Below, piece by piece: positions 34,372 through 43,550 of a DNA stretch of 64,000 bases; position 1 is the stretch's first letter; every line of letters begins with the position of its first letter. Made by a program: the position numbers and the translations under genes. Under the pieces are notes generated by a model. It ran no database searches. It had not been told where the DNA came from and saw only the letters and a program-made list of their open reading frames with translations. Source of the DNA: Gaetbulibacter sp. 4G1 (GTDB lineage: Bacteria > Bacteroidota > Bacteroidia > Flavobacteriales > Flavobacteriaceae); the NCBI RefSeq assembly GCF_002741945.1, contig NZ_MDVN01000022.1, forward strand, positions 496,001 to 560,000, in the 5' to 3' direction.

Positions 34372-34821
34372 ATGAGTAAGTCTATTAGCGTATTATTTAT
34401 CATATTTCGTCTTGCTTTGGGAGGGTTTATGATTTATGGAGGCATTCAGAAATTTCAAAAACCAATTCCTGAGCCTATAGAAGTAGTAGAAAAAGCTCAA
34501 AAATTTACTTCTCCTGATAAAGAAAACACATTACAAAAGATACTTTATATAAGTGGTACTAAACAGACAGGCTATTTTTGGCAAGTGTTGGGAGTTTGCG
34601 AGTTATTATTTGGGCTACTCTTAATTATACAAGGAACGGGCTTTATTGGTGCTATATTTTTATTACCAATAACATTACATATTTTCTTATTTCATCTCTT
34701 TTTAGAAACTGATGAAATTGCAGAACTCATACAAACCGGAGGCTTATTTGTCATAAATATTGCCTTGGTATTACGCGAACAAGAAAAATGGAAGCATTTA
34801 GTTTGGATTAAACCTATTTAG
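34372..34821 (+). CDS. DoxX-like inner membrane protein
   Basis: A 149-residue protein with four predicted membrane helices. The family signature is visible: RLALGGFMIYGGIQKFQKP near the start, then YFWQVLGVCELLFGLLLIIQ and FIGAIFLLPITLHIFLFHLF. DoxX-type proteins are membrane proteins of varied or unknown role, some in redox or iron contexts. It starts one base after the stop of the HmuY gene, so it shares the haem operon. A bidirectional terminator follows at 34834-34859. Confidence 0.8.
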   Translation: MSKSISVLFIIFRLALGGFMIYGGIQKFQKPIPEPIEVVEKAQKFTSPDKENTLQKILYISGTKQTGYFWQVLGVCELLFGLLLIIQGTGFIGAIFLLPITLHIFLFHLFLETDEIAELIQTGGLFVINIALVLREQEKWKHLVWIKPI

Positions 34822-34833
34822 GTTTTAAAATAA

Positions 34834-34859
34834 AAAAACCACTCATATGAGTGGTTTTT
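34834..34859. terminator. Bidirectional terminator between haem operon and carbonic anhydrase gene
   Basis: Perfect palindrome AAAAACCACTCAT-ATGAGTGGTTTTT followed by T-rich DNA and preceded by an A-run. Serves both convergent transcripts. Confidence 0.9.
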
Positions 34860-34882
34860 ATTTTTATTATAATACTACTTTG

Positions 34883-35512
34883 TTAAAGCATTTCTACTTT
34901 TCCAGTATGTAAATTATAAACACCTCCAACAATTGCTATTTCACCATTATCTTCCATTTCTGTTAAGATTTGACTTTTCTCGCGAATACGCTTAATTGTT
35001 AGCTTTACATTATTTTCTACTGTTTTAGCAACAAATGTTTTATTAGATGAGTTTAATTCTCCATCAACTTCATCAGCACTTTGCTTTACTGCTGGTAAAA
35101 TGTTTTCTAACATTGCAGTAATATTTCCTAGTTCAACACCATCGCAAGCTGCTTTTACTGCACCGCAAGCTTCATGGCCTAAGACAAGAATTAACTTACT
35201 TCCTGCTACATTACATGAGTATTCTAAGCTTCCTAAAATATCTACGTTCTCAAAATTCCCCGCTACTCGAGCAACAAAAACATCGCCAATAGCTTGATCT
35301 AAAACAGTCTCAACAGGAACTCTCGAATCAATACAAGATAAAACTACGGCTTTAGGAAATTGTCCTCCTGTAGTCTGGTTTACTAATGCGCTATTATCAA
35401 CGGATTGTGTAGTATTATTTACAAATCTATTGTTTCCTTCTAACAAATCTTCTAAAACACTATTTGGAGTTAATGCCATTTGTGCTTCTTTATTTAATGC
35501 TATATTTTTCAT
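34883..35512 (-). CDS. Beta-class carbonic anhydrase
   Basis: A 209-residue zinc enzyme that interconverts CO2 and bicarbonate. Zinc ligands and dyad are in place: C60, D62 and R64 in SCIDSRVPVE, and H113 and C116 in GHEACGAVKAA. A third typical segment is FVARVAGNFENVDILGSLEY. No signal peptide is seen, so it is cytosolic. It is the last gene of a four-gene run with two SulP transporters, which suggests work on imported bicarbonate. Length is in the normal range. Confidence 0.95.
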   Translation of the reverse strand: MKNIALNKEAQMALTPNSVLEDLLEGNNRFVNNTTQSVDNSALVNQTTGGQFPKAVVLSCIDSRVPVETVLDQAIGDVFVARVAGNFENVDILGSLEYSCNVAGSKLILVLGHEACGAVKAACDGVELGNITAMLENILPAVKQSADEVDGELNSSNKTFVAKTVENNVKLTIKRIREKSQILTEMEDNGEIAIVGGVYNLHTGKVEML

Positions 35513-35555
35513 CTTTTTATTTTTTAAATTCTACTTATTTTTAAACAATTGATAA

Positions 35556-37418
35556 TTACTTATCTCCATTTATATTATGCTTTATCCAAGCTAAACATTC
35601 TTTAAAGTTATCAAATATATGCTCTTTTGGAATTAAATCTGGTACAATATCAATACGTTCCATCATATACCTAGGCTGTTTTAATAAACCAACAAAAAGA
35701 ACTTCAATGTTTTTCTTTCCTAATTCCTGCAGGATATCTTCCATAGCGTATAGCCCAGATTGATCCATGTATTGCATTCTTCCTAGTCTAATAATTACAG
35801 TATTGGCTGTATCTGGAATTTGTTGAGATAGCGCTTGAAAATCACTAGTTGAACCAAAAAACAAAGGTCCTTTTATATGTTTAATAAACACTTTTTCTTT
35901 TAAGTTATCTGGGAAGTCAACCTCATCAGCCCAAGCCTTTTCTTTTAATGATTCAACATCGCTTCGTTCTGCAGTTAAGTCACCTATTTTTTTCATGAAC
36001 ATTAACGACGCTATTACCAAACCAATTCCTACGGCATAAATTAAATCCCAGAACGTAGATAATAATAATACAATAAGCATTATTAATACTTCTGAACTTA
36101 ATTTAAATGGCCCTAATTTTATATCTCTTGGTAAACTTGGAATTGCTTTTAATCCTTTATAATCCATAACTCCAATACCAACTGTAATCAATATCCCAGC
36201 TAAAACTGCTGCAGGAATTTGTGACGCAACTGGACCTAAAGCCAATAATATGATTAATAAAAGAACACCAGCTATCATTCCTGATAATTTAGTTTTACCA
36301 CCTGATGTAATGTTTACTACAGTTCTGATGGTTGCTCCTGCACCAGGTATTCCACCAAAGACAGCAGCTATACTATTACCAATACCTTGACCGACCAATT
36401 CTTTATTTGGTTTGTGTTTGGTTTTTGTCATATTATCTGCCACTACACTTGTTAATAATGAATCTATTGCACCTAGTAAAGATAATGTGAGTGCTGTAAA
36501 AATATAAGGCGTTATACTACTTAAAGAAAACTGTGTAAAAATCTCGAGATTAGGTATTGGTAACCCACTTGGTATTTCTTCAATAGGTCTATAGTCTAAA
36601 CCAAAACCTACGGCAATACCAGACATTACTATTAATGCTACTAGAGTACTCGGAACTGCTTTGGTAATACGTTTAAAGCCATAGATTATAAAAATGGTTC
36701 CTAGTGCTAATATAAGTTCTAACCAATTTATGTTTTGGATAGCTCTTGAAAAGACTTTAACTGCTCCTAAAGCACCTGATGCTTCTTTGGCTGCTAAAGT
36801 TTGAGATTCTTTTAAAATAGCTTCTTGTGAAATTTCTCCTGCCCTAGAAATAGTTTCTCTAAAATCTTCAAGAACCAAAATACCTTCACCTGCTTCGTCT
36901 TTTAGGATGTTTTCTAAAATAACTTCTTCTGCTTGAGGTTTAAATTGGTTTACATATTCCATATCCTCTTTTGGATAATACCCTAAAGACGGAAGAATTT
37001 GGGTTAATAAAATAATAACCCCAATAGCCGTCATAAAACCAGAAACTACTGGGTAAGGAATGTACCTTATATACTTTCCTAAGCCTAAAGCCCCCAAGCC
37101 TATTTGCATTAATCCTGCCAATAAAAACACCGTTAAGATTATTGGTAACGCTTTTGTAACATCTCCATCGTTAGCTGCAATAATTCCAGCAATTACAACC
37201 ATACTAACGGCTGTCATAGGTGCGGTTGGTCCAGAAATTTGTGTGTTTGTGCCTCCAAAAAGAGCTGCAAAAAAGCTAATAAAAATAGCCCCATATAATC
37301 CTGCCGTTGGCCCTAAACCAGAGGAAACTCCAAAGGCTAATGCTAATGGTAGTGCCACAATTCCTGCGGTAATCCCACCAAAAGCATCTCCTTTTATGTT
37401 CGAAAATAGATTCTTCAT
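35556..37418 (-). CDS. SulP-family anion transporter with STAS domain
   Basis: A 620-residue inner membrane transporter. The SulP start is clear: GGITAGIVALPLALAFGVSS, then TQISGPTAPMTAVSMVV and the signature ADNMTKTKHKPNKELVGQGI. About 10-12 helices are present, and the C-terminal cytosolic STAS domain runs from about residue 510 (KGPLFFGSTSDFQALSQQIP, MQYMDQSGLYAMEDILQEL). A hydrophilic insertion of about 80 residues (about 150-235; ENILKDEAGEGILVLEDFRE) breaks the membrane part and is unusual. The next gene is carbonic anhydrase, 44 bp on. SulP proteins carry sulfate, bicarbonate or other anions; bicarbonate is inferred from that neighbour. Confidence 0.92.
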   Translation of the reverse strand: MKNLFSNIKGDAFGGITAGIVALPLALAFGVSSGLGPTAGLYGAIFISFFAALFGGTNTQISGPTAPMTAVSMVVIAGIIAANDGDVTKALPIILTVFLLAGLMQIGLGALGLGKYIRYIPYPVVSGFMTAIGVIILLTQILPSLGYYPKEDMEYVNQFKPQAEEVILENILKDEAGEGILVLEDFRETISRAGEISQEAILKESQTLAAKEASGALGAVKVFSRAIQNINWLELILALGTIFIIYGFKRITKAVPSTLVALIVMSGIAVGFGLDYRPIEEIPSGLPIPNLEIFTQFSLSSITPYIFTALTLSLLGAIDSLLTSVVADNMTKTKHKPNKELVGQGIGNSIAAVFGGIPGAGATIRTVVNITSGGKTKLSGMIAGVLLLIILLALGPVASQIPAAVLAGILITVGIGVMDYKGLKAIPSLPRDIKLGPFKLSSEVLIMLIVLLLSTFWDLIYAVGIGLVIASLMFMKKIGDLTAERSDVESLKEKAWADEVDFPDNLKEKVFIKHIKGPLFFGSTSDFQALSQQIPDTANTVIIRLGRMQYMDQSGLYAMEDILQELGKKNIEVLFVGLLKQPRYMMERIDIVPDLIPKEHIFDNFKECLAWIKHNINGDK

Positions 37419-37451
37419 TATTTTGAAATTTTAGTTAAACTTTGTTTTTTC

Positions 37452-38120
37452 TTAAAAAGTAAAAAACGTAATTATATTAAATTGATCTCTACTTGATGTT
37501 TCGAAAAACTGATTCATATAACCCGCTTCTAATCTTAATTTATTACTTATATTATATCCAACACCAGCATAAACCCTATTTCTATCAAAAATAGATGTTT
37601 TAGTGTTTAAAAAGATCTCATTATAGGCAGAAAGGTAATATTTACTTAATTCTTTTCCTTTCTTATTTAATGGAATGTTTAATCCTAAAAAATACCTGAA
37701 ACGCATTTTAAAATCTGATTCTACAAATCGCTGTTCAAACCTATATCGATGACTAAGTTTAACCGAGCCTACTTTTTGTTTTGATGTAAACTGTTGAAAA
37801 ATTCTGTGTTCGTTAACCGAAACTTTATTGTCCGAATTACCAACATAGTTTTCAGATAGAATATAACCATATCCTAGTAATATGTTGTTTTTGTTTTCGT
37901 TAAAGGTATAGCCTAAGCCTGTTCTTAATAAAAGTTGCTCCAAATCGCCAATAACATTGTAATTTCTATACTGAATTTCATTATGGATATTCCACTTATT
38001 ATTTAATTTTTTATTACCTATATAAATAAGCCAATTACCAAAATCGCTATCCTGACTTTCAGCAAGCTTAGGCAGCATTAATGCAATAATTAATGCTGCG
38101 AAAGCTATTCTTTTTTTCAT
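37452..38120 (-). CDS. DUF2490-type outer membrane protein
   Basis: A 222-residue protein from ATG 38120 (MKKRIAFAALIIALMLPKLA), preferred to the ATG five codons earlier (38135). After the signal peptide the chain is made of amphipathic beta strands: GNWLIYIGNKKLNNKWNIHN, NIHNEIQYRNYNVIGDLEQL, RYFLGLNIPL and KLRLEAGYMNQFF. It ends in Phe. This fits a small outer-membrane barrel of the DUF2490 family. It lies between the two SulP transporters, 17 bp after the first and 33 bp before the second, so all are one operon. It may form an outer membrane pore for the same anion; that is inference. Confidence 0.82.
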   Translation of the reverse strand: MKKRIAFAALIIALMLPKLAESQDSDFGNWLIYIGNKKLNNKWNIHNEIQYRNYNVIGDLEQLLLRTGLGYTFNENKNNILLGYGYILSENYVGNSDNKVSVNEHRIFQQFTSKQKVGSVKLSHRYRFEQRFVESDFKMRFRYFLGLNIPLNKKGKELSKYYLSAYNEIFLNTKTSIFDRNRVYAGVGYNISNKLRLEAGYMNQFFETSSRDQFNIITFFTF

Positions 38121-38136
38121 ATTAATTTCTCTCATT

Positions 38137-39705
38137 TTATGCCGTTTTTGGTCTTAGTTTAAAAAACTCAATATAACTATCTGGGTTTTCAACAATACCA
38201 CGTTCAGAAATCAGTTTTATATCAATATGCCTTGTTTTTGCTTTATGGGCAAAATCTTCAAGAATTTCAACAATATCATTATCTAAAAACCTCGTTTTTC
38301 TAACATCTAGCTCTAAAAATGAGTTTTCAGGAAGTCTATCTAATTCCTTTAAAATAGCTCCTTTGTTAAAAAAAGTCACCTCTTCTGCTAAGGTCATTTT
38401 TAACTTTTGCTTGCCATTGCTTTTATCTTCAATATGTAAAAAGTGTGAATTTTGGTAACTTTTAATAAGAATAACTATAATACCTACTGCAAGCCCTAAA
38501 CCGATACCATACAATAAATCGATAAAAACAATTCCAAAAACAGTAACATTAAAGGGTATCCACTGTTTCCATCCCATTTGATACATTTTTTTAAACAGCT
38601 TAGGTTTTGCCAATTTGTAACCTACAATTAATAAAATAGCGGCTAAAACAGATAGTGGAATCATATTTAATAGCCTAGGTATTAGTACTACAGAAATTAT
38701 CAATAAAAACCCGTGAATGATTGCTGATAGCTTACTTTTTCCGCCAGATTGAATGTTTGCAGAACTACGAACAATAACTTGTGTTATTGGCAAACCACCA
38801 ATTAAACCAGATATAATGTTACCTGTTCCTTGGGCAAACAATTCCCTGTTTGTTGGTGTAACATTTTTATTTGGGTCTAATTTGTCTGTAGCTTCCACGC
38901 ACAAAAGGGTTTCTAAGCTTGCTACCAAAGCAATCGTAAATGCTACAATCCAAATATCAGGATTAGATATAGCACCAAAATTGGGAAAACTAAATTGTGC
39001 AAAAAACGTTGATAAATCATCTGGAATTGGCACATTAACTAAATGTGATTCTGAAATGTTTAACGATGTATAGGGTTGTGTTATAACATAAAAAATAATT
39101 CCAACAGCAACAGCAACCAAAGGTCCTTGAACTATCTGAAATATTTTGCTTTTTTTTGATAGTACTTTATCCCAAAGTAATAAAATAGCTAACCCCAAAA
39201 AGCCTATAATAGTTGACCCTACTTGAATATGATCGAAAATATTGAATATCTGTGTTAGAGTGGTTTCTCCATTCACTTTAAATAATGTGAATGCTTTGTC
39301 ATAACCAAAAAAGTGTGGTATCTGTTTTAAAATAATAATAATTCCAATACCAGTTAGCATCCCTTTAATTACCGATGACGGGAAATAATACCCAATAATT
39401 CCTGCTTTAAGGGCTCCAAATAAAATTTGAATAATGCCACCTATAACAACAGCTAGTAAAAAGTTTTCATACCCTCCCAAAGTTCCTATAGCGGTTAATA
39501 CTATAGCTGCTAATCCAGCTGCGGGGCCGCTCACCCCAATTTTAGAGCCACTTAATAACCCTACAACAATACCTCCAATAATTCCTGCAATTAATCCTGA
39601 AAAAAGTGGTGCCCCACTTGCTAAAGCAATACCTAAACATAATGGTAGTGCTACAAAAAATACGACTATACTTGCTGGCAAGTCATTTTTAATAGTTTTA
39701 AACAT
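38137..39705 (-). CDS. SulP-family anion transporter, shorter paralogue
   Basis: A 522-residue inner membrane transporter. It starts DLPASIVVFFVALPLCLGIA and has LSGSKIGVSGPAAGLAAIVL, then CVEATDKLDPNKNVTPTNRE and GTGNIISGLIGGLPITQVIV, the region with the same signature as the larger paralogue. The C-terminus is a short, partly degenerate STAS-like domain (LEDFAHKAKTRHIDIKLISE). It is the first gene of the SulP, DUF2490, SulP, carbonic anhydrase run. Similar SulP proteins next to carbonic anhydrase are proposed to move bicarbonate. Confidence 0.92.
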   Translation of the reverse strand: MFKTIKNDLPASIVVFFVALPLCLGIALASGAPLFSGLIAGIIGGIVVGLLSGSKIGVSGPAAGLAAIVLTAIGTLGGYENFLLAVVIGGIIQILFGALKAGIIGYYFPSSVIKGMLTGIGIIIILKQIPHFFGYDKAFTLFKVNGETTLTQIFNIFDHIQVGSTIIGFLGLAILLLWDKVLSKKSKIFQIVQGPLVAVAVGIIFYVITQPYTSLNISESHLVNVPIPDDLSTFFAQFSFPNFGAISNPDIWIVAFTIALVASLETLLCVEATDKLDPNKNVTPTNRELFAQGTGNIISGLIGGLPITQVIVRSSANIQSGGKSKLSAIIHGFLLIISVVLIPRLLNMIPLSVLAAILLIVGYKLAKPKLFKKMYQMGWKQWIPFNVTVFGIVFIDLLYGIGLGLAVGIIVILIKSYQNSHFLHIEDKSNGKQKLKMTLAEEVTFFNKGAILKELDRLPENSFLELDVRKTRFLDNDIVEILEDFAHKAKTRHIDIKLISERGIVENPDSYIEFFKLRPKTA

Positions 39706-39803
39706 ATTCTAAATTAAAAGTTGCTTTTAGTTTTGCTTAAATTTTAAACTAAAAGTTTTTGACTAATTAAATTACCTTTTTAAAAAGGTTAAAACTTGAA
39801 ATA

Positions 39804-40106
39804 TTATAATATGTGTAATTCTGGAGGGGGAGAGATAAGGTTTAAATGCGTTTTAGGGTATTTTTTGTAACAATACCCTAAATTATTATTGGTCTTTTTT
39901 GAATCAAAAACAAAATCATTGTCAATACTTTCTGAAAATAAAACTTCTGTGTCTTTGTTTTTTTCATGCCCTTTTTCTTCCTCTTCAGAAGAAGAATAAA
40001 ACACAGAAACATCAATAGAATCATCAACCATATTAATAATAGTTGGAGCTACTGTAAACAGTAAAAAGACTACTGAAAAAAAAATAGAAGCTATGTTTTT
40101 TAGCAT
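39804..40106 (-). CDS. Small membrane-anchored protein ending SPPPEL, unknown function
   Basis: A 100-residue protein with an N-terminal hydrophobic segment (NIASIFFSVVFLLFTVAPTI), an acidic stretch (FYSSSEEEEKGHEKNKDTEV), and a short C-terminus with Tyr and Pro ending LISPPPELHIL. No family is named with confidence, but the Pro-Pro-Pro-Glu ending recurs in my memory of flavobacterial proteins next to transporters. It precedes the SulP run on the same strand by 98 bp and may belong to that transcript. Alternatively it is a separate gene. Confidence 0.6.
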   Translation of the reverse strand: MLKNIASIFFSVVFLLFTVAPTIINMVDDSIDVSVFYSSSEEEEKGHEKNKDTEVLFSESIDNDFVFDSKKTNNNLGYCYKKYPKTHLNLISPPPELHIL

Positions 40107-40157
40107 ATAATTTTGAATTTTACCAATTGTAAATATAGTATTTAAAATTTATTTTGT

Positions 40158-40919
40158 TTAATAAAAATTGCTTAACATTTTAATATCTTCAGAATTCACC
40201 CAACCTGTTTTCCCATCTGATAGCTTTATTTTTTTCCAATTGTTCACAGTGTCTAAAACTTGAACCTTGGTACCTTCATGTAACCTAAAAGACTCATCGC
40301 TTCTTGAGTTTGGTTCACTCTTTACTTTACTTTCTTGTACGAAAACAATAGCAGGCTTATTATTTTTATCAATATTAAATTTGTGAAATGCTAGGCTTAG
40401 TGAAATACACAATAACAATAAACTTGTTACACTACCTATAAAAGCAAGACGTTTATTGATTGTAGAATAGGCAAAATAATAGATTAAAAATAATATAACG
40501 AAGCACAATACAAAAACAACAGATGTTTTTGACCAAGCATCAAAACTCATCATGTTAGTTATATTTTTAGTAAGCTTAGTAAAGCCTGTTTCTGGAATAA
40601 CATCAATAGCATCTATAGTCATGTTTTTTGCAAATGCCATGTTGTTTTTTATGTCATCATCATTTGGTGATAATTGTAATGCTTTTTCATAAAAGTAAAT
40701 ACTTGGTGCAATGTTATTTAATTTATAATGCGCATTTGCTAAATTAAAATACAAATCTGCCGAATGTACTTTAGTTTCTATAATAAGGTTGTATTTATCT
40801 ATGGCTTCAGCATATTTCCCTTCATTATATAATGCATTTGCTTGCTCGAAAATAGCCTCATTTTGAGAAAAAGCAGTAATGCTATATAAGAATGTTAAAA
40901 TGTATACTATTTGTTTCAT
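40158..40919 (-). CDS. batE: BatE-like TPR and SH3-domain membrane protein
   Basis: A 253-residue protein, last of the bat operon. A signal peptide (YILTFLYSITAFSQ) is followed by TPR repeats (FEQANALYNEGKYAEAIDKY, SIYFYEKALQLSPNDDDIKN), two membrane helices near residues 130-170 (VVFVLCFVILFLIYYFAYS) and a C-terminal SH3-like domain (VQVLDTVNNWKKIKLSDGKT). The start codon follows directly after the stop of batD (40919/40920), so translation is coupled. Known role: Bat proteins aid aerotolerance and stress resistance; mechanism is not settled. Confidence 0.9.
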   Translation of the reverse strand: MKQIVYILTFLYSITAFSQNEAIFEQANALYNEGKYAEAIDKYNLIIETKVHSADLYFNLANAHYKLNNIAPSIYFYEKALQLSPNDDDIKNNMAFAKNMTIDAIDVIPETGFTKLTKNITNMMSFDAWSKTSVVFVLCFVILFLIYYFAYSTINKRLAFIGSVTSLLLLCISLSLAFHKFNIDKNNKPAIVFVQESKVKSEPNSRSDESFRLHEGTKVQVLDTVNNWKKIKLSDGKTGWVNSEDIKMLSNFY

Positions 40920-42695
40920 TTAACGTGCTTGTTTATCTATTAACGAAATAGTTTTAGCTGCCTTCTCATAATCTTGTTGCATTTCTACATTTGTAATAGG
41001 TGTATAACGTGCTAATTCACAATTTTTAATAATACTTACAAAATCTGTAATAGCTGTATCATCAACCTTTTTATCTTTAAGCAAGCTAATTATTTTGTCT
41101 TTACTTAAGTCGCTTATTTCTATATGCAATTTGGCTTTTAAATAATTGTGTAATGCTTTTTCTAGAGCTATATAAAAGGCCTCTTTTTTACCTAATGCTT
41201 TTTTAGCATTACCTAAATATTTCTTAGCTAATTTATCTGCTTTTCTAATTTTATTACCATAAACATCAGCATCTCTAGTTGCTTTCTTCTTTCTAATAAC
41301 AATAGCTAATGGAATGGCTAAAAAGGGTAATAATAATGCACTCCAAAACAATGGAGTCTTAAAAAAATATGTTGGCTTTGTAGATGTAAAATTCGTTTTC
41401 GTTTTTATAAATGCAAATTGATCATTGTTTAAAACTACACGCTGTTTTCCTGAATTTGCAGTAGTTACATTTGAATTTGAATCATTATTATTAAGAGGCC
41501 CATCTAAAACATCGATTACAATCTCATCTGACGACAACCTTTTATAACTTTCTGTTTCTAAATCAAAATAAGAAAAAGTAATATTTGGTATTGGGTACTT
41601 GCCTTTATACTGAGGTACAACGGTATAGCTATCTGAAATACTTCCTTGCATGCCCGCCAAATTTGTTTTAACATTTTCGGTATGCTCTGGTTCATACACC
41701 TCTAAAGAGCTTGGTAATGAAATTTTAGGTAATTTAAATAATTTTAAATTGCCTTTTCCACTTACATTTACTTTTACTTGAAGGGATTCTGAGGCATCTA
41801 ATTCTGTTTTTGATGTTGATACATTAAACTTAAAGCTACCAACAGCCCCTGTAAAATCAATTGGTTTTCCTGCTTCTGGCAAAGCTTTAACATTAATAGT
41901 TTTATTCCCTGCCGAAACAGTTTTATGAACACGAGTCATTAAACGACTACCAAAAATGTCTCGCCTATTTGTTGGTACTTGTACTGTTATATCTAAACTT
42001 AAAGGTTCTATATTTAGTTTTCCTGTTTTTTGAGGATATAATACAGTTTTACGTAAAACTAAAAATCTATAATCCTCTCCTTTATATGTTCCGTTTTGGA
42101 CCTTTTGCCCCTTCATATCTATGTTCTGACTCCAAAAATCGTTATATCTTGGACTGTCAATCTCGCGCCAATTATCAACCCCTGTATTTGGTGACACGTA
42201 TAGTTTGTATACCACAGTAATAGCTTCATTTAAATACGGATTAGATTTTGAAACTTCAGCAATTAAATGAATGTTTTCTGATGCTATATAATTTGGGTCA
42301 TTAGGGTCTTTGGGTTTATCGACAGCAGCTGTAACCACAATTTTTGTTGGTAATGTTTTATAGGTTTCACCTTCAATAGTAATTGTTGCCTGCTTAATAG
42401 TAAAGTTTCCTTGTTTTTTTGGTGCTAAAAAATAACTATATGTTTTTTTATAAGTTCGAACACCATTAATCCATGAATTACTTACCGATTGATTTGGTCC
42501 GCCAATAATTGTAAAACCTGTAAAGCTTGGTGGATTAAAATTATCCCCATCTTGATTCATTTCAAAATCAACTCGTAAACGTTCATTTACACCTAATTTC
42601 TTTTTACTAACCTTGGCTTCAAATTTTACCTGAGAAAAGGCAAAACTAGTTCCTAACATTAGTACTAAAATTAATATGTGGGTTTTTAATTTCAT
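40920..42695 (-). CDS. batD: BatD-like protein
   Basis: A 591-residue envelope protein. A signal peptide (HILILVLMLGTSFAFSQ) is followed by repeated immunoglobulin-like beta domains (VNERLRVDFEMNQDGDNFNP, KQGNFTIKQATITIEGETYK, VKVNVSGKGNLKLFKL), a single membrane segment near residue 450 (LFWSALLLPFLAIPLAIVI) and a cytosolic helical tail. The order matches BatD from other Bacteroidota. It sits between batC and batE in the same transcript, with 22 bp to batC. Confidence 0.93.
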   Translation of the reverse strand: MKLKTHILILVLMLGTSFAFSQVKFEAKVSKKKLGVNERLRVDFEMNQDGDNFNPPSFTGFTIIGGPNQSVSNSWINGVRTYKKTYSYFLAPKKQGNFTIKQATITIEGETYKTLPTKIVVTAAVDKPKDPNDPNYIASENIHLIAEVSKSNPYLNEAITVVYKLYVSPNTGVDNWREIDSPRYNDFWSQNIDMKGQKVQNGTYKGEDYRFLVLRKTVLYPQKTGKLNIEPLSLDITVQVPTNRRDIFGSRLMTRVHKTVSAGNKTINVKALPEAGKPIDFTGAVGSFKFNVSTSKTELDASESLQVKVNVSGKGNLKLFKLPKISLPSSLEVYEPEHTENVKTNLAGMQGSISDSYTVVPQYKGKYPIPNITFSYFDLETESYKRLSSDEIVIDVLDGPLNNNDSNSNVTTANSGKQRVVLNNDQFAFIKTKTNFTSTKPTYFFKTPLFWSALLLPFLAIPLAIVIRKKKATRDADVYGNKIRKADKLAKKYLGNAKKALGKKEAFYIALEKALHNYLKAKLHIEISDLSKDKIISLLKDKKVDDTAITDFVSIIKNCELARYTPITNVEMQQDYEKAAKTISLIDKQAR

Positions 42696-42717
42696 TTTTA
42701 TTTACAACAACTAAGTT

Positions 42718-43539
42718 TTACCAGTCTTTTTCTGTTTTTATTTTTACGCCTTTTTGCTTTTCAGCATTCATTTTCTCTTGAACCTTTTTTTCTTGGTTAT
42801 TCATAGCTTCTAATAAACTCTTTATTTGCTGAGGCGATAATTGACCTGGTTGAGGCTTAGGTTTTTGTTGCTCTTTTTTCTTATCATCTTCTCCTTTTCC
42901 TTTATCTTCTTTTTCATCTTTAGGCTTGCCTTCGTCATCTTTTTTATCTTCTCCTTCTTTTTTATCCTTATCGCCTTCGTCTTTCTTATCGTCTTTGTTT
43001 TCGCCTTCTTTATCTTTTTTATCCTCGTTTTCTTTCTTCTCTTGATCTTCTTTGTTTTCGTCGTCTTTATTTTGGTCTTGCTGATCTTTTTGTTGTTCGG
43101 CACAAACTTTAGCTAAACCAAGGTTATAACGTGTTTCATCATCAGAAGGGTCATTCCTTAAAGCACTTTTATAAGCTTCAACAGCTTCCTTACACTTTTT
43201 ATTTTGCATTAATATATTGCCAATATTATGAAATGCTTTATGCTTTTCGGTTTTTGACACAGCACTTTTTACAGCTTGTTGGTGGCGATATAAAGCCTCT
43301 TCGTAATTCCCTTTTTTGTAATACGAATTTCCTAAATTATAAACTCCAGCTACGCTTGTTGGTTGTTCTGATATGGCCTTTCTATATGCCATTTCTGCTG
43401 AAACAAAGTCGTCTTCATTTACTAAAGAATTTCCTTCATGCACATAGTTATTGGCTTTTTTTAATGCTAATAACTCCTCTTTTTCTTGTGCAAAAGAAAT
43501 GCTCGATATTAAAATAAATATGAATAATAAATGTTTCAT
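42718..43539 (-). CDS. batC: BatC-like TPR protein with charged tail
   Basis: A 273-residue protein from ATG 43539 (MKHLLFIFILISSISFAQ), preferred to 43602, which would overlap the upstream gene by 52 nt. TPR units cover residues about 25-150 (AVEAYKSALRNDPSDDETRY). A long tail of Lys, Asp, Glu and Gln follows (about 160-235), then a short conserved end (PGQLSPQQIKSLLEAMNNQE). The charged low-complexity tail is normal for BatC. A hydrophobic frame on the opposite strand of this region is only its mirror. Confidence 0.9.
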   Translation of the reverse strand: MKHLLFIFILISSISFAQEKEELLALKKANNYVHEGNSLVNEDDFVSAEMAYRKAISEQPTSVAGVYNLGNSYYKKGNYEEALYRHQQAVKSAVSKTEKHKAFHNIGNILMQNKKCKEAVEAYKSALRNDPSDDETRYNLGLAKVCAEQQKDQQDQNKDDENKEDQEKKENEDKKDKEGENKDDKKDEGDKDKKEGEDKKDDEGKPKDEKEDKGKGEDDKKKEQQKPKPQPGQLSPQQIKSLLEAMNNQEKKVQEKMNAEKQKGVKIKTEKDW

Positions 43540-43550
43540 GTTTTTAATTA

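Noticed and set aside
42822-43103. 93-codon minus-strand frame rich in Lys and Ile
   Set aside because: A shifted frame of the same repetitive batC tail; it has no start context and no family match.
42841-43116. 91-codon hydrophobic plus-strand frame
   Set aside because: It is the mirror of the Lys/Asp/Glu-rich tail of BatC, which gives runs of Phe and Ile on the other strand.
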